DNA of 64,000 bases from Athripsodes cinereus (GCA_947579605.1 OX388305.1:33803542-33867541); one strand, 5' to 3'. Positions 9,673 through 20,495 are shown, numbered from the stretch's first letter. Notes: generated by a model from the sequence alone, not told the origin. Program-made: numbers and translations.

Positions 9673-11763
9673 TTAGTTGTGGATAAAATATTTAATTTAT
9701 CACCTAACCAAAAACCTAAATCATATCTGCTTAAAACGCGACTTCTGGAGTTCCGTATATGACTGATTCATATAATATAACCACACTCGGTTTGACAAAC
9801 ATATTATAATATATTGAATGAGTGTCATAAAATAAATTAATTTCTTGGAAAAATACACGTAAATATATTTTATTAATTCCCCTATCACATACGTTTCGTT
9901 ATTTCACCTAAATAGTAAGTGTTTTGGGTTTCTACGTACCACCTTCAAGGTGAATAAATATACCGACTTTTGTACCACCTGTAATATCCAAAATACTCGT
10001 ATAATACGAGTATAATTTATTTTATATGAGTACCTACTCAATTATAAAAATTTGTAAAACTTACACCATTTAAAGTTTTTTGCATAAATATATGTAAAAT
10101 ATAAATATGCCAATAATTTTCTAAAGCTCTTAAATGCAGTAATTTTAAATGTTACTTTTTGTGATTAACTATTTACTAACAATTATGTCGACTTCAAAAA
10201 TAAAGAAAAAAAGCATTAATAATATTGTGCAAATATATGTAATATTGCCGCTTTTATATTGCGCTCTTTGATATCTTGATAATATTTTGATTCTAAGAAA
10301 TTTCATTTTACTTTGAGGAATTGATCACATTTGCTTTTGATTGACCTAATTATTTATCTAAAATTGTAAGATAAATTAATAAATCTATGATTTCAAAAGT
10401 CAGAAATCATCCAAACAAGGGTAAATCGCCAATATTATGTAAGTATATATAAAAAAAATATATTTACAAAAAACTTAACTAATTGAGAAACTTTATCATA
10501 ATGAAGTATAGGGGAAGACGGAAAGGCCAATTTTGCAGTGTTGTCAAATATCAGGTGACTTGTTAAATTTTTTTTAAGAATTTACCTATTAAATTTGCCT
10601 GTTCAAAGTTTTTAGAAATTTGATAATATTTGATATAATTTTTAAGAGATTCAAGATTTGTTAATTAGAAACTAGAAACAAAATATATAATAATATACGA
10701 GGCTTGTTTCAATTGAAGTCATATGAACAGAACAAATATATAGGTAGGTAGTTTATATATTATGTTCATAAGTGTGTATGATACTATGACTGTATTGTAT
10801 ATACTCGTACAATGTATATATTAGGTAATTGGAATACATGTGTGTTCATCTAAGGAAGGCATGCTGTGAGAAGGTGTCGTCTGTATGTATTGTGTATAAT
10901 ATGCATATTATGTAGGTATGTATTATACGTTGATACATGTGTGAACGCGTGCATATGTATGAGTGTGTATGATGGTAGAACGTCTACGCCCCGCAGTTCT
11001 CATTCTCGATTTAATTTTATGTATTTTTCATGCAAAGTTGAGCAGCGCCATATTTCTAAATCCCGTAATAAATTTTGCTATACGGCGCTCTGCGAGTTAC
11101 TTGCTTCTAATTTAGAGCTTTTCCTCCCCCACCCCCTCTTATCCTCTGCCTCCGCCCGCAACACCCACCTTATATTCTACACCCTTCCTCTATGTACGTT
11201 TTCATCCCTTTATTATGAATCACCGCTACTCCGCTGTACCGAGGTAAACCGTAGTATTTTTGTGTAAAGTGAAAAGGTATGCACGCTGTCTTTTTATCTC
11301 ATTTTATTATTTTTAATGCAGGTTGTCGCTCCACTAAATACGAGCATTACGCAAACTGGGATAACATTATCTTCAAGCTGAGTTTAATTAAAAGTGAAAT
11401 ATCATTACAATATAATTTATTTAATGAGAAAATGTTGTGGAGTCTTCGAAAGAAAACAAGATTCGCACTCTTTTCTGTAAGCTTATGAACGTTCTGTAAA
11501 AGACAGATGTTTGTTGAACATCGTTTATAAAAGGTTTAACAACTTGTCTTGACTTGAATGTTGAATTGAACGAAGTTGTCAAGAAGAGTTCGATTTGCAT
11601 GTTTACCTGCTACATTTAGTAAGTTCGTTGGATACCCACTTTTGCGAGATACCATGATGATATGAAAGTATGAATGCTGAAATGAAAAACCTTTGTTTTC
11701 AATATTCTTCAGTTAAATTAAGCACAGTCGTTTGATAACTATTATATTTATGAAATAGAAAAG
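9673..11763. other. AT-rich spacer with one GC-richer island
   Basis: Mostly AT-rich. 11040-11240 is distinctly richer in C with a pyrimidine-rich run (CTTTTCCTCCCCCACCCCCT) and ends near GAGGTAAACC. An open frame of 133 codons covers 10866-11267, but its translation is low-complexity and cysteine-rich without any domain. Could be a UTR or regulatory block; function unknown. Confidence 0.4.
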
Positions 11764-11927
11764 GTATGGACGCATGTTTGCCACCCATCATGAATGTTTT
11801 GATTTTATATTGGCACGAAGAGGACAGTTTGCGTGTTTCTTACATGCAGCTGATCTGCTGGCTACCCCACTTGTGGGATATGCCGTGATGGTATAGTATA
11901 GTATAGTATAGTATAGTATGGACGCAT
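11764..11927 (+). mobile_element. Short retroposon D1 with 12-bp target duplication
   Basis: Flanked by the direct repeat GTATGGACGCAT at 11764-11775 and 11916-11927. The insertion (11776-11915, 140 bp) starts GTTTGCCACCCATCATGAAT, includes TATTGGCACGAAGAGGACAG and TACCCCACTTGTGGGATATG and ends in five TATAG units. No ORF. The target duplication and the microsatellite tail show RNA-mediated insertion. Its 3' terminus resembles that of LINE family C. Confidence 0.85.
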
Positions 11928-12039
11928 TTTTTTAATCATGATCTGCCTACTTCCGATTTAAATCATCTCATTTGATTGTAACAATACAAAAATAATGAAA
12001 ATTACAAATTTGAATATCTTAAACTAACAACATTGAAAG

Positions 12040-12294
12040 AAACCCACCATTCATCCGGATTTTACACTAAATTCTACAATTTTATTTGAAAATTCGATAC
12101 TTAACAAATCATGTTCACACCGGAGGTGCCATAGAAGGCTGGCCAGTCGAAAAACCTTCATATGTTGAATCTTTTGACTACACTCTTTCGATGTTTTGGT
12201 TAGCTGGAAGATATTGCCCCTAGGCAATAAGCTCGCCAATTGCTCATGATTTTTTTTTCTGATCAATAAAGTGTTCTTATTATTATTATTATTA
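12040..12294 (+). repeat. LINE-type 3' region, family E (E2)
   Basis: Contains TCATCCGGATTTTACACTAA, GAATCTTTTGACTACACTC, GGTTAGCTGGAAGATATTGC and AATAAGCTCGCCAATTG, then CAATAAAGTGTTC and (TTA)n. The same blocks in the same order occur at 53024-53495. Polyadenylation signal-like CAATAAAG precedes the tail. No coding sequence preserved. Confidence 0.65.
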
Positions 12295-13165
12295 TGTTCC
12301 TCTAGCTGAATTACATATAAATAATCAATATATAAAACACTTAATTAAATTTTCAAAATTTATATTCATTTAACCGAATAATGACAAAGCTAAACTCAAT
12401 GTCAGGTAAATGTTATCATTGTTCTTTGAATTCAGCAATATGTTTGGATACAAAAAAAAACAAACATGGATAATGAAGGTTTTGCGGTTTGAAGCTTATA
12501 TATTTATAATAATCTAATCTTCTAAGAATTTATCTTAATAATTCAAATCATCTGTAAAATTAAAGATTACATCAAGATATAATTTAACATTACTTCGTAG
12601 CTCTGTTAGCTATATGTATATTATGTCAAAACGAAACTACGCTATGTCGAACTTATGAATATTTAAAATTGAATTTATTTATTCTGCACGTCCTCATTAG
12701 TTCTTTACAAAACAATAAAAACTTCCACTAAATACACGGTTTTCAGTGGCAATCTTTTCACTTTAGACTAATTTCGTCTTATTGAGTTATACCTACCTAA
12801 TTAAAACGAATATAAATCGGATTGATTGATGAATTTTTACAGTGTCTTTCAGGTACCTTGCCATGTAAACGACACCATAATGTTATTTTATTTATTTATT
12901 ATTATTTTTGAAATATACATGGCAAGAAGCCTTTTACGTGTTCACATAAATTTAAAAAAATACAAAGATAACAAATCTGAAAGATATTTTTAAATAGCTG
13001 TTCAACTGCTCTGTTGTTGAGTTTTGTTAGGAAACTGTATTTGGTTGCTATTTGTATTGTAGATTTGTGTTTGTTTTTATTATTATTTGGTGAGCGCTAT
13101 TGTTTTATGTTAATTATATGAAATATGTATTGTTGAAGGGTGTTTGTGTTCACACTGTGAAAATT
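12295..13165. other. AT-rich spacer, nothing recognised
   Basis: No gene or matched repeat; includes a (TTTA)n/(TTAT)n run near 12885-12905. Confidence 0.4.
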
Positions 13166-13275
13166 CATATTCAATATTTATGAAACAATCAAAACACTGT
13201 TATAACGTTAGAGTTTGAATAAATGTGGTGAAAATTATAACAGTGTTTTGATTGTTTCATAAATATTGAAATATG
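13166..13275. repeat. Long hairpin, ~40-bp arms
   Basis: Arm 1 (13166-13205) and arm 2 (13235-13275) are reverse complements apart from one extra base; they include AAACAATCAAAACACTGTTA and its complement. The loop is 29 bases. No tail or target duplication recognised. Confidence 0.8.
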
Positions 13276-14711
13276 TATGTTTAAACCCTCAAAGCACGAG
13301 CACTGCTCAATTTTGTGGGTCAAATATGTACCTAATAAATGTGTTTTTTTGTAATAAGGTGTGTATGTTTTATTATTAAATTGTTAATTTTATTTAAATA
13401 AAAATATATAAAAAAAAAACAATGACATAACCATGGGTATAAAAATACTTAGTGTCGAAAGATCAAATAGTAACCAGAGAAAATGTATTAAGAACATAGA
13501 CATACTAGACTTGCAGCGTGGTACATTTTTCGGAATTTTTGTATTCCAACATCGATGACCTTCAAGCATTAGCAATGTATTGTCTTACAACTAACGTCAG
13601 TTTAAAACTGGATGCAAAATTTGATTGGCAGCATGACCGATGTTTTCTTTGAATTATCGATCTCGTATAGGTATCATTGAGTAAGAATAGGTTAATAGTT
13701 AGTACAATACACAATATCATAGAAATATCCAATAATGATTAAAATTTACAAAAATTACATTTAATGGTAAATTTACGCATCAAAATTCAAAAATGTATAA
13801 GGTAAAATAGATATTAACCTTCTATAATAAATACAGAGTTTTATTTGTCCAAAATAATACACACTCGTACATATTTTTCAATATTTTGAATGATCGTACT
13901 GAAAAATGATGTATCGTGATGTAGTGTAGTTTGCTACGACATACATTATTATTATGTATTGTATTATTATTATTTTACATACATATAGGTACAGAATGAT
14001 ATTATTATTGTACGCCAACGGAAATTTAATTTTCTTGAATACGCAAATCAGCGTTGGAAATATGGGGGTGAACAGTGAATCGAATATATCTCGAAATGGT
14101 AACACAAAATACATATCTATTAAAAACAATTGATTGAAAAAATACTTGCGATGATTTTTTTTCACGGCATCTGCCATGTTTGGGGTAGGCAGTGAGATAA
14201 CTGCTGTCGAGTTATCTTCTCCGTGCTCGTAATAAAATATGGGTGTAATACATACCTCATTTCTTTAACGTGAAGTTCAGACACAAAATAATAATAATTT
14301 ATTTATTTATTTATTCTTTTTGCACATCATCATTAATTCATGTAGGTATGTAGATTTGTTTGGGATAGTTGAAATATTTTGTGTTTTTGAAATAAACTCA
14401 CCTTCTGGACGAATTAATACATAGTTTGTTGTCAATTGCTTGTAATCAGTGTATAGAAAAGAGCAAAAAAAAATAACCGAATTTCACTATCGAATAAAAA
14501 AAACATCAAAACCCTGAGCTTTAAACGTATTTTTTTGCTAAACTCTTTTGTTTTGCTGTAGGTACCTACTTATTAAAATAATAAAAAATCAATCCAATAA
14601 GTAAAACTATGAAATGAAATTGATCAGATACCTACATCTTTTTTTTAATATCTATAAATTCATATCATTAACAAATACTTGAAATTAATTACTTTTCAAA
14701 ATATGTATTTA
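13276..14711. other. AT-rich spacer, nothing recognised
   Basis: Short ATT-type microsatellites near 13946-13975 and 14291-14315; no gene. Confidence 0.4.
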
Positions 14712-15175
14712 TCTTCTTCTTCTTCTTCTTTAAGTGCCCTGTCGGGTCCCCCAACGTTGGTGATCACCTCGGCGAACCTGACCCTGTCCTGTGCTGGTCG
14801 GAACAGTTCCTCCACACTTCGGATGCCGATACACTACCTTATGTTTCGCAGCCAGGACATCTGTCTCCTACCGGGTTCTTGGCGTCCCTCAATTTTCCCC
14901 TTCAATATCAGTTGGAGAAGGTGGTATTTCTCCCCACGCAGTACATGACCCAGATGTGAAACCTTCCGAGCCTTGATAGTTGACAACAGCTCCCTGTCAA
15001 CTCTAGCTCGCCTCGGGACTTCGATATTGGTTACCATGTCTGTCCAGGGAAATCTGAGCATTCAGCGATGGAACCACATTTCAAATGTTTCTAGTCTGTT
15101 CATTGAAATGACCTTTAAGGTCCATGTTTCATATCCATACAATAAAAGAGACCACACGTAGCATTTGATCATTCT
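14712..15175 (-). mobile_element. LINE 3' fragment, family F (F3)
   Basis: Minus strand, 3' tail (GAA)n at 14712-14732, then upstream the blocks SWLRNIR, LLQLILKGKIEG, RELLSTIKARKVSHLGHVLR, FEMWFHR and LLLYGYETWTLKVIS. This is the most 5'-extended F copy. One internal stop and a frameshift near the SWLRNIR block; otherwise well kept. Confidence 0.85.
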
Positions 15176-16044
15176 TATTTGATTTATTTATACGAGCGCT
15201 TAATTATAAACAGTCTTTCTTTTCTTAAGTCAGATTTTTTTTACTGGAACAAATCACAATAAATTGATAATATTGTAGGTACAAATTTCAGAATCAGTTT
15301 GATATGTAGGTACATATTATTATCATCTGTCTATTGAATCGAAGACGCTGTGAATATTCATATAATAAAATAAGCAATCGGAATGAGTGGGAGGGGTGGA
15401 GGTGGTGGAAGAGAGGAGTAGGGGATGGATGGATGATGACAAGGAGTACTCCATTAGGAAAATTAATATCAGAGATTCCCTATCTCCCTCACTCATGAAG
15501 ATCTCAAGCGATTGGTAAATATTGAAGAAGACATAGGTACTATACTCATCTGCTTGGTACGAGTATATATAAGAAGGTGCTTTATGGTAGATATTATCAT
15601 ATTATTATTATTATTATTATCATTGCCATGCCAATACGTAGATGGAATATGTGTGGGAGGTATATATTATCTTCAAATTCATATTAACTTTATAATATCG
15701 TAAGCCTGAATCCTGAAACATATTCAAATCTTATATCAATGAGATTCAAACTCATCTCTCAACTAAATATTATTATTGAATGAAAAGTACCTACGCATAA
15801 AAAATATAAAAAAAAATATATGGAAATAAATAATAAAAACACGTAAATAATACGCAGGCTTTGGATGTTTTGATTATTCCAGGAAACCTACTAGAAATTG
15901 TGACTACAACATCTAATGAAGTATCATAGAGTCCTACTCCGTGGAGACATTCCACACCCCTGTTTTACTCCATTCCAAAAAAATATGGTACTGTTTTACT
16001 ATAAGTAGTTGTGTATTTTGTTTCTATTTTATTTATGGCATCTA
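15176..16044. other. AT-rich spacer with a G-rich patch
   Basis: 15388-15430 is purine-rich (GGGAGGGGTGGAGGTGGTGG and following GGAT repeats); an (ATT)n run lies at 15600-15620. No gene. Confidence 0.4.
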
Positions 16045-16240
16045 ATTTTCTGGAGAGAAAATGTAGATTGGATGGTTAAAAACAGAATCGTACATATAAT
16101 TGCTAAGGAAACACCAGTCGATTCACGACCTCGAGGAAGACCACTATAAAGATGGAAAGACAGCTGGTCTTCAGCATCACAAGAGCCATCAACTTCTGAA
16201 CTAACAGATTGATGATCTACATCACGAAGAAGAAGAGAAG
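16045..16240 (+). mobile_element. LINE 3' fragment, family G (G1)
   Basis: Translation gives KNRIVHIIAKETPVDSRP, then RWKDSWSSASQEPSTSELTD and a TGA, followed by a GAAGAAGAAGAGAAG tail. One in-frame TAG interrupts it at the RPL*RW junction. The minus-strand copy at 24218-24395 carries the same blocks. Confidence 0.75.
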
Positions 16241-16661
16241 ATTTTTATACCTAGATTAATAAACTTTTAATTTCTTCTGATGAATGTTTCTCGTTGCCTC
16301 ATCGCAATATAGAAACACTGCTTTCGTGAATATATATCGTGAATATATGAAGTAACTATGTATTAATTTTATAAATAAAGACTTTGATTGGAAACAATTC
16401 CTTGTCAAAGAATGACATTTATCAATGTATCGATCGTGATCATTATAAATCCTTTCATGAATTCTAATTGAACCGTGTTAATGTTTTTGTTATTTATTGA
16501 TGTCTTTATAAATCAGTCCAATGTGCATAGGTGCGAATTAATAAATTACATCCAAATGTCCATTCAATAAATCGTGTTTACATAAATTGACTTTTATCTG
16601 TAGAAAATTATTTCTAAATTGATTTTAAAGTCTATATTTAACGATGGGAAACGTTTACACC
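16241..16661. other. AT-rich spacer
   Basis: No coding or repeat signal seen before the minisatellite. Confidence 0.4.
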
Positions 16662-16955
16662 TTAAATTTTAAATGTCTTATTGCAGAAGTATGTATACAT
16701 GGTAAGGTTTTGTTAAATTTTAAATGTCTTATTGCAGAAGTATGTATACATGGTAAGGTTTTGTTAAATTTTAAATGGCTTATTGCAGAAGTATGTATAC
16801 ATGGTAAGGTTTTAATAAATTTTAAATGGCTTATCGCAGAAGTATGTATACGTGGTAAGGTTTTGTTAAATTTTAAATGTCTTATTGCAGAAGTATGTAT
16901 ACATGGTAAGGTTTTGTTAAATTTTAAATGTCTTATTGCAGAAGTATGTATACAT
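16662..16955 (+). repeat. 51-bp minisatellite, left part
   Basis: Six head-to-tail units of 51 bp (unit reads TTAAATTTTAAATGTCTTAT ... ATGTATACATGGTAAGGTTT), nearly identical. The unit length is a multiple of three, so one frame stays open and repeats the 17-residue LNFKCLIAEVCIHGKVL; I see no evidence that this is translated. The sixth unit is cut by the transposon at 16956 and resumes at 20496-20523. Confidence 0.9.
16948..16955 (+). repeat. Left target-site duplication of the hAT-like element
   Basis: GTATACAT, repeated exactly at 20496-20503. Neighbouring minisatellite units contain the unoccupied form GTATGTATACATGG. T at position 2 and A at position 7 fit the nTnnnnAn preference of hAT elements. 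Confidence 0.9.
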
Positions 16956-17083
16956 TAGGGTGTCCCAAAAAAATTAAAGTGATATTTTTTTAATGCATAC
17001 CCTCGTATTTTGTTTGAATGGTCTCAAAACATTTAAAAATAAAGTTTTGCGTACTTAGGATCACGATAACCCGTGCCGACTTG
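16956..17083 (+). repeat. Left terminal inverted repeat region
   Basis: Holds three blocks that recur inverted at the right end: TAGGGTGTCCCA at the tip, GCATACCCTC at 16995 and the 21-bp GC-rich block at 17063-17083. The spacing is similar but not equal at the two ends (the innermost block starts 107 bp in on the left and 119 bp in on the right). Confidence 0.9.
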
Positions 17084-17295
17084 CAGCGAAACGTGTCTGT
17101 GCTTGCACAGTACGGCGCGACGGAAATCTCGTTCATTGCTTGCTTGTTACTTGTTTGTTTTATTAGTCAACGCATTACTTTTGAGTAGTCAACATTAGTA
17201 TTGGTAAATCCAGTTCTTTCTCAGGAATCGGTACTTGAGACATCGTTCTTCAAAACAATTCGTTCTTAACATTCGTTCTCGTTCGTGGAATTTGT

Positions 17296-17805
17296 CACGC
17301 GATTTTCACCTTAGTCTCTTTGAAAATAAAGTATTTTAAAGGCCTTTTTCCCAAAAGACGACACGAAGATTTGAATCCTTAAATCTCGTTTGTGATATAT
17401 GTCACGCGATTTTAAACCTTAGTCTCTTTGAAAATAGAGTATTCTAATGGTATTTTTACCAAAACAACTTCACAAAGATTTAAATCTTTGAATCATGTTT
17501 GTTACATTTGACACGCGATATAAAACCTTAATTCCTTTGAAAATAGAATACTCCAATGGCGTTTTTTCCAAAATAATAACACGTAGATTTAAATCCAAGA
17601 ATCTCGTTCTCAACGTTTGACACGCAATATGAAACCTTAGTATCTTTGAAAATAGAGTATCTTAAGGTTTTTTTTCCAAAAAAAAACACACACGAAGATT
17701 TAAATCTCGTTCGTGTTTATTTGCCACACGATGTTAAACCTTAGTTTCTTTGAAAATATAGTACTTTAATGTAATTTTTCCCAAAAGAACGAAAAAGACC
17801 GAACA
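17296..17805 (+). repeat. Five-copy ~107-bp subterminal tandem array
   Basis: Units start at CACGCG-type sequence at about 17296, 17403, 17512, 17621 and 17725. Each repeats CACGCGAT, AAACCTTAGTCTCTTTGAAA, ATAGAGTATT and CGAAGATTTAAATC with divergence. The array lies between the left end and the start codon and has no counterpart at the right end. It may be a transposase-binding or promoter array, as short subterminal repeats are in other hAT elements; that role is inferred. Confidence 0.85.
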
Positions 17806-17895
17806 GATTTGGCATTGAGGATTTAGTTCTTCGAGTTAAGTTGAAGATCGAATACATAAGAACGAATAGTCAGATTCTGAACAATACTAGTCAAC

Positions 17896-20233
17896 ATGTC
17901 AGTGGAGTTAAGAAGTTCTAAAAAGGAGATTTTTTTAATAGGAGACGTAAAACATCAAATCACCGGTTCGAAACTTCCCTCTAATGGACAAGTACTGGGA
18001 GTTTTGTTCTATAATATTCGTGAAGTGAATTTAAGTGTCAATGAAAGTGCAAATCTAACTATTCGTGAGTGTATTATTTACTGGGAAAAGGCACGTATAC
18101 CGACTAAATCATTACCTAACTGTGTTAAGAAACTAATTTCGTTATACCAAGTTTGGAGAGATTTGCAAAAAAATGCGAAAAAAACACAAGAAGTGTTTGA
18201 ACAACGTCGACAAGAGTTTCTTTCCAACTTAGACAATTTGTTTGACATTGCTCATGCCGATGCGCTTCAGCTAATAAAAATAAATGAAGATAGGATCTTT
18301 TTGGAGCACCAAAGAAAACCAGGTCGGCCTGGTCACTTAGCCGGAGTGGACAAAAAACTTACAGAAAAAGAAGAAAAGGCGCGCCTTAGAAACATTGAGG
18401 AGGAAAAGCGACGTGCTAAATATTTTTCATCGTTAGCTCCATCGACATCATCTTATGAACCACCACAAGAAAACTCATCTTCTGATTCTGAAATAATAGA
18501 CTTAAAAGAAAATAGACCCAGCCTAAGTGGTGCTTCCTCTCAGCCCGATAAAACTTGTATGCCGAAAAATTTTATAACTCCGAAGTTGGTTGCCGCATTA
18601 GATAGATGTCAGTTAAGTGTGAGAGATTCTGTTTTTATAATAGAAGCTACTATTGAGGCATTAGGGCATAACACGGATGATTTTTCTATAAGCAAGTCCT
18701 CGATCCATAGAATTCGTACAGAAATGCGCAGAGAGCGGGCTGAAGCTATAAAAGTTAATTTTCAAAACAATATCCCGGATACGGTAACTGTCCACTGGGA
18801 TGGAAAACTATTGTCGGCTCTAGATTCACGTAAATCTAAAGAAGAACGCCTCCCGATAGTTATTTCTTATGATAATAATGAACAACTTATCGCTGTGCCA
18901 AAATTGGACAGCTCATCAGGAAGCGAACAGGCACAGGCAGTTTGGAATGCCATTATCAACTGGAATCTTGAGGACAGAGTGCAGATTCTCTGTTGTGATA
19001 CTACTGCTTCAAATACAGGTCGTATTAATGGTGCATGTGTGCTTCTCGAACAAAAACTGGATAGAGAAATGCTTATTTTTGCTTGCCGTCATCACATCTA
19101 CGAACTAGTATTAAAAAGTGTGTTTGAAGCGAAAATCAGCCAAGTAACTACAAGCCCAGACATTCCATTGTTTAAAAATTTTCGAGAAAACTGGAAAAAT
19201 GTCGATGCCGATAAAATACAAATTTGTACAGAAAAGCTATCCTGTTTAAATGTTTCAGAAATTGATAAACTGCTAGAATTCTACCGATTTGAATTAACTA
19301 AAGAAATAGCTAGAGATGACTATCGTGAATTAATTGAGCTTTCAATAATATTTCTTGGTGGAGATACAGAGAAGAAATTTAAGATTCGGCCTCCAGGTGC
19401 TATGCACCAAGCTCGGTGGATGGCGAGAGCCATTTATTCGTTAAAAATATCATTACTAAGCTCCCAATTCAGAATTTCAAACAAGGATAAGGCAGCTCTA
19501 TTGGATGTCTGTCTGTTTATCGTGACATACTACGTCAAATTCTGGCTCCAATGCATTTTAGCAGTAAAAGCACCTTATCAGGACTTATGCTTTTTAAAGT
19601 CCATGAAAGCTTACGAAACAGTAGATAAAAGCATTTCCAAAGCAGCTTTACAGAAGTTTTGCCAGCATTTATGGTATTTGACAGATGAAGTGTCTATTTT
19701 GTCTTTATTTGACGATGATTTCGATCAAGAAACTAAAGAAAAAATGGTTGCCAACTTAGCTACAGAAAACCCATCAGCCCATGATAAACGTTACATTGCA
19801 TCCAAAGAAGAACTTTGTGGCCCACTTTTTGGTATGTCTTTTATGTTAATTATGCTTCGATTTTCTTCTATAGTTAACCATACGATTGATAACCGTTCCT
19901 TTTGTTTTAATTTCAGAGAAAAACATCGATGACTTCGTCTCTGTCAAAAGCAAGTTCCTATTTAATCGACTCAAAATTGATGACAGTTTTCTGAAGAAGA
20001 GCCCTTCTTTATGGTCAAATGATGATTCGTTCCAACAAGCTAAAAGGAAGCTATTGACACTGAGAGCAGTTAATGATACGGCAGAAAGAGCGGTTAAATT
20101 AATGCAAGACTTTCATGGTATAATCACTGTTGAAGAGGAGCAAAAGCAATTTTTATTACGTTGCGTACAAGAACATAGAAACGTATATCCTGATTGTAAA
20201 AAGCAAACGTTAAAAAAGAAATTTAATGATTAA
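17896..20233 (+). CDS. hAT-like transposase, two exons
   Basis: Joined exons 17896-19831 and 19917-20233 encode 750 residues. Cut-and-paste DNA transposition in the nucleus is the expected role. Seen in the protein: an AT-hook-like RKPGRPG at residues 140-146; a charged helical stretch at 150-176; a Ser/acidic linker at 180-205; first catalytic Asp candidate D302 in VHWDGK; second D368 in LCCDTTASNTG; CxxH at C397-H400 in ACRHHIYELVL; HQARW at 504-508; and a conserved-looking C-terminal NDTAERAVKLMQDF with E702 as a candidate third acidic residue. The D-D-CxxH order fits the RNase H-fold transposases grouped with hAT, P and Kolobok. No BED-type zinc finger is visible at the N terminus, which is unusual for hAT. 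Start chosen as the first ATG of the long frame (CAACATGTC). No stop or frameshift: apparently functional. Proteins with this DTTASNTG and NDxAER pattern are, to my recollection, common in arthropod genomes as unnamed proteins. Confidence 0.88.
19832..19916 (+). other. Transposase intron, 85 bp
   Basis: Begins GTATGT and ends TTGTTTTAATTTCAG, both strong splice signals. Splicing joins phase-1 exon 1 to the 105-codon downstream frame, converting the interrupted glycine codon to glutamate. Without splicing the frame adds 33 unrelated residues and stops at 19930-19932, losing the NDTAER block. Confidence 0.85.
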
Positions 20234-20256
20234 TTTGTCTTTTACTATAAATACAT

Positions 20257-20262
20257 AATAAA
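20257..20262 (+). terminator. Polyadenylation signal AATAAA
   Basis: Canonical AATAAA 23 bases after the transposase stop codon, followed by a GTGTTTTATTT stretch that could serve as downstream element. Confidence 0.65.
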
Positions 20263-20355
20263 TATCATAAATGTGTTTTATTTACTGAATATAAATAATG
20301 AACTCTACAATGTCCCTATAGCTCCATACTAACTTTTCAACTAAAACTTTGACGT

Positions 20356-20495
20356 CAAGTCGGCACGGGTTATCGTTATCCGATCTCAATAATATTTAAT
20401 ATTTAAGTTTTCGGAGTCAAATGAAAAAAAATTAGAGGGTATGCGTTTTGAAATTCGAAAAAAAATAATTTACCCTTATAGCCTGGGACACCCTA
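20356..20495 (-). repeat. Right terminal inverted repeat region
   Basis: Read on the minus strand from 20495: TAGGGTGTCCCA, then GCATACCCTC (20444-20435), then the 21-bp block at 20376-20356. Sequence between blocks differs from the left end. Confidence 0.9.

Larger units (their letters stand above)
16956..20495 (+). mobile_element. Complete hAT-like DNA transposon
   Basis: 3540-bp element bounded by an 8-bp duplication. Outer inverted ends TAGGGTGTCCCA are identical over 12 bp. Two further inverted blocks are kept at each end: GCATACCCTC (16995-17004 against 20435-20444) and a 21-bp block containing ACGATAACCCGTGCCGACTT (17063-17083 against 20356-20376), with diverged sequence between. It holds one spliced transposase gene, a tandem array upstream of it, and an AATAAA at 20257. 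The open reading frame and tight ends suggest recent activity. hAT-like by target size, target consensus and the CxxH motif; a P-like or unnamed superfamily is the alternative. Confidence 0.9.

Noticed and set aside
10866..11267. 133-codon frame as a small cysteine-rich protein gene
   Set aside because: Low-complexity translation, no domain, no splice context or repeat-free conservation evidence.
16662..16955. CRISPR-like array
   Set aside because: Units are contiguous with no unique spacers, and the genome is eukaryotic.
16644..16958. 104-codon repetitive protein gene
   Set aside because: It is the 51-bp minisatellite whose length happens to be divisible by three; the frame ends inside the transposon tip.
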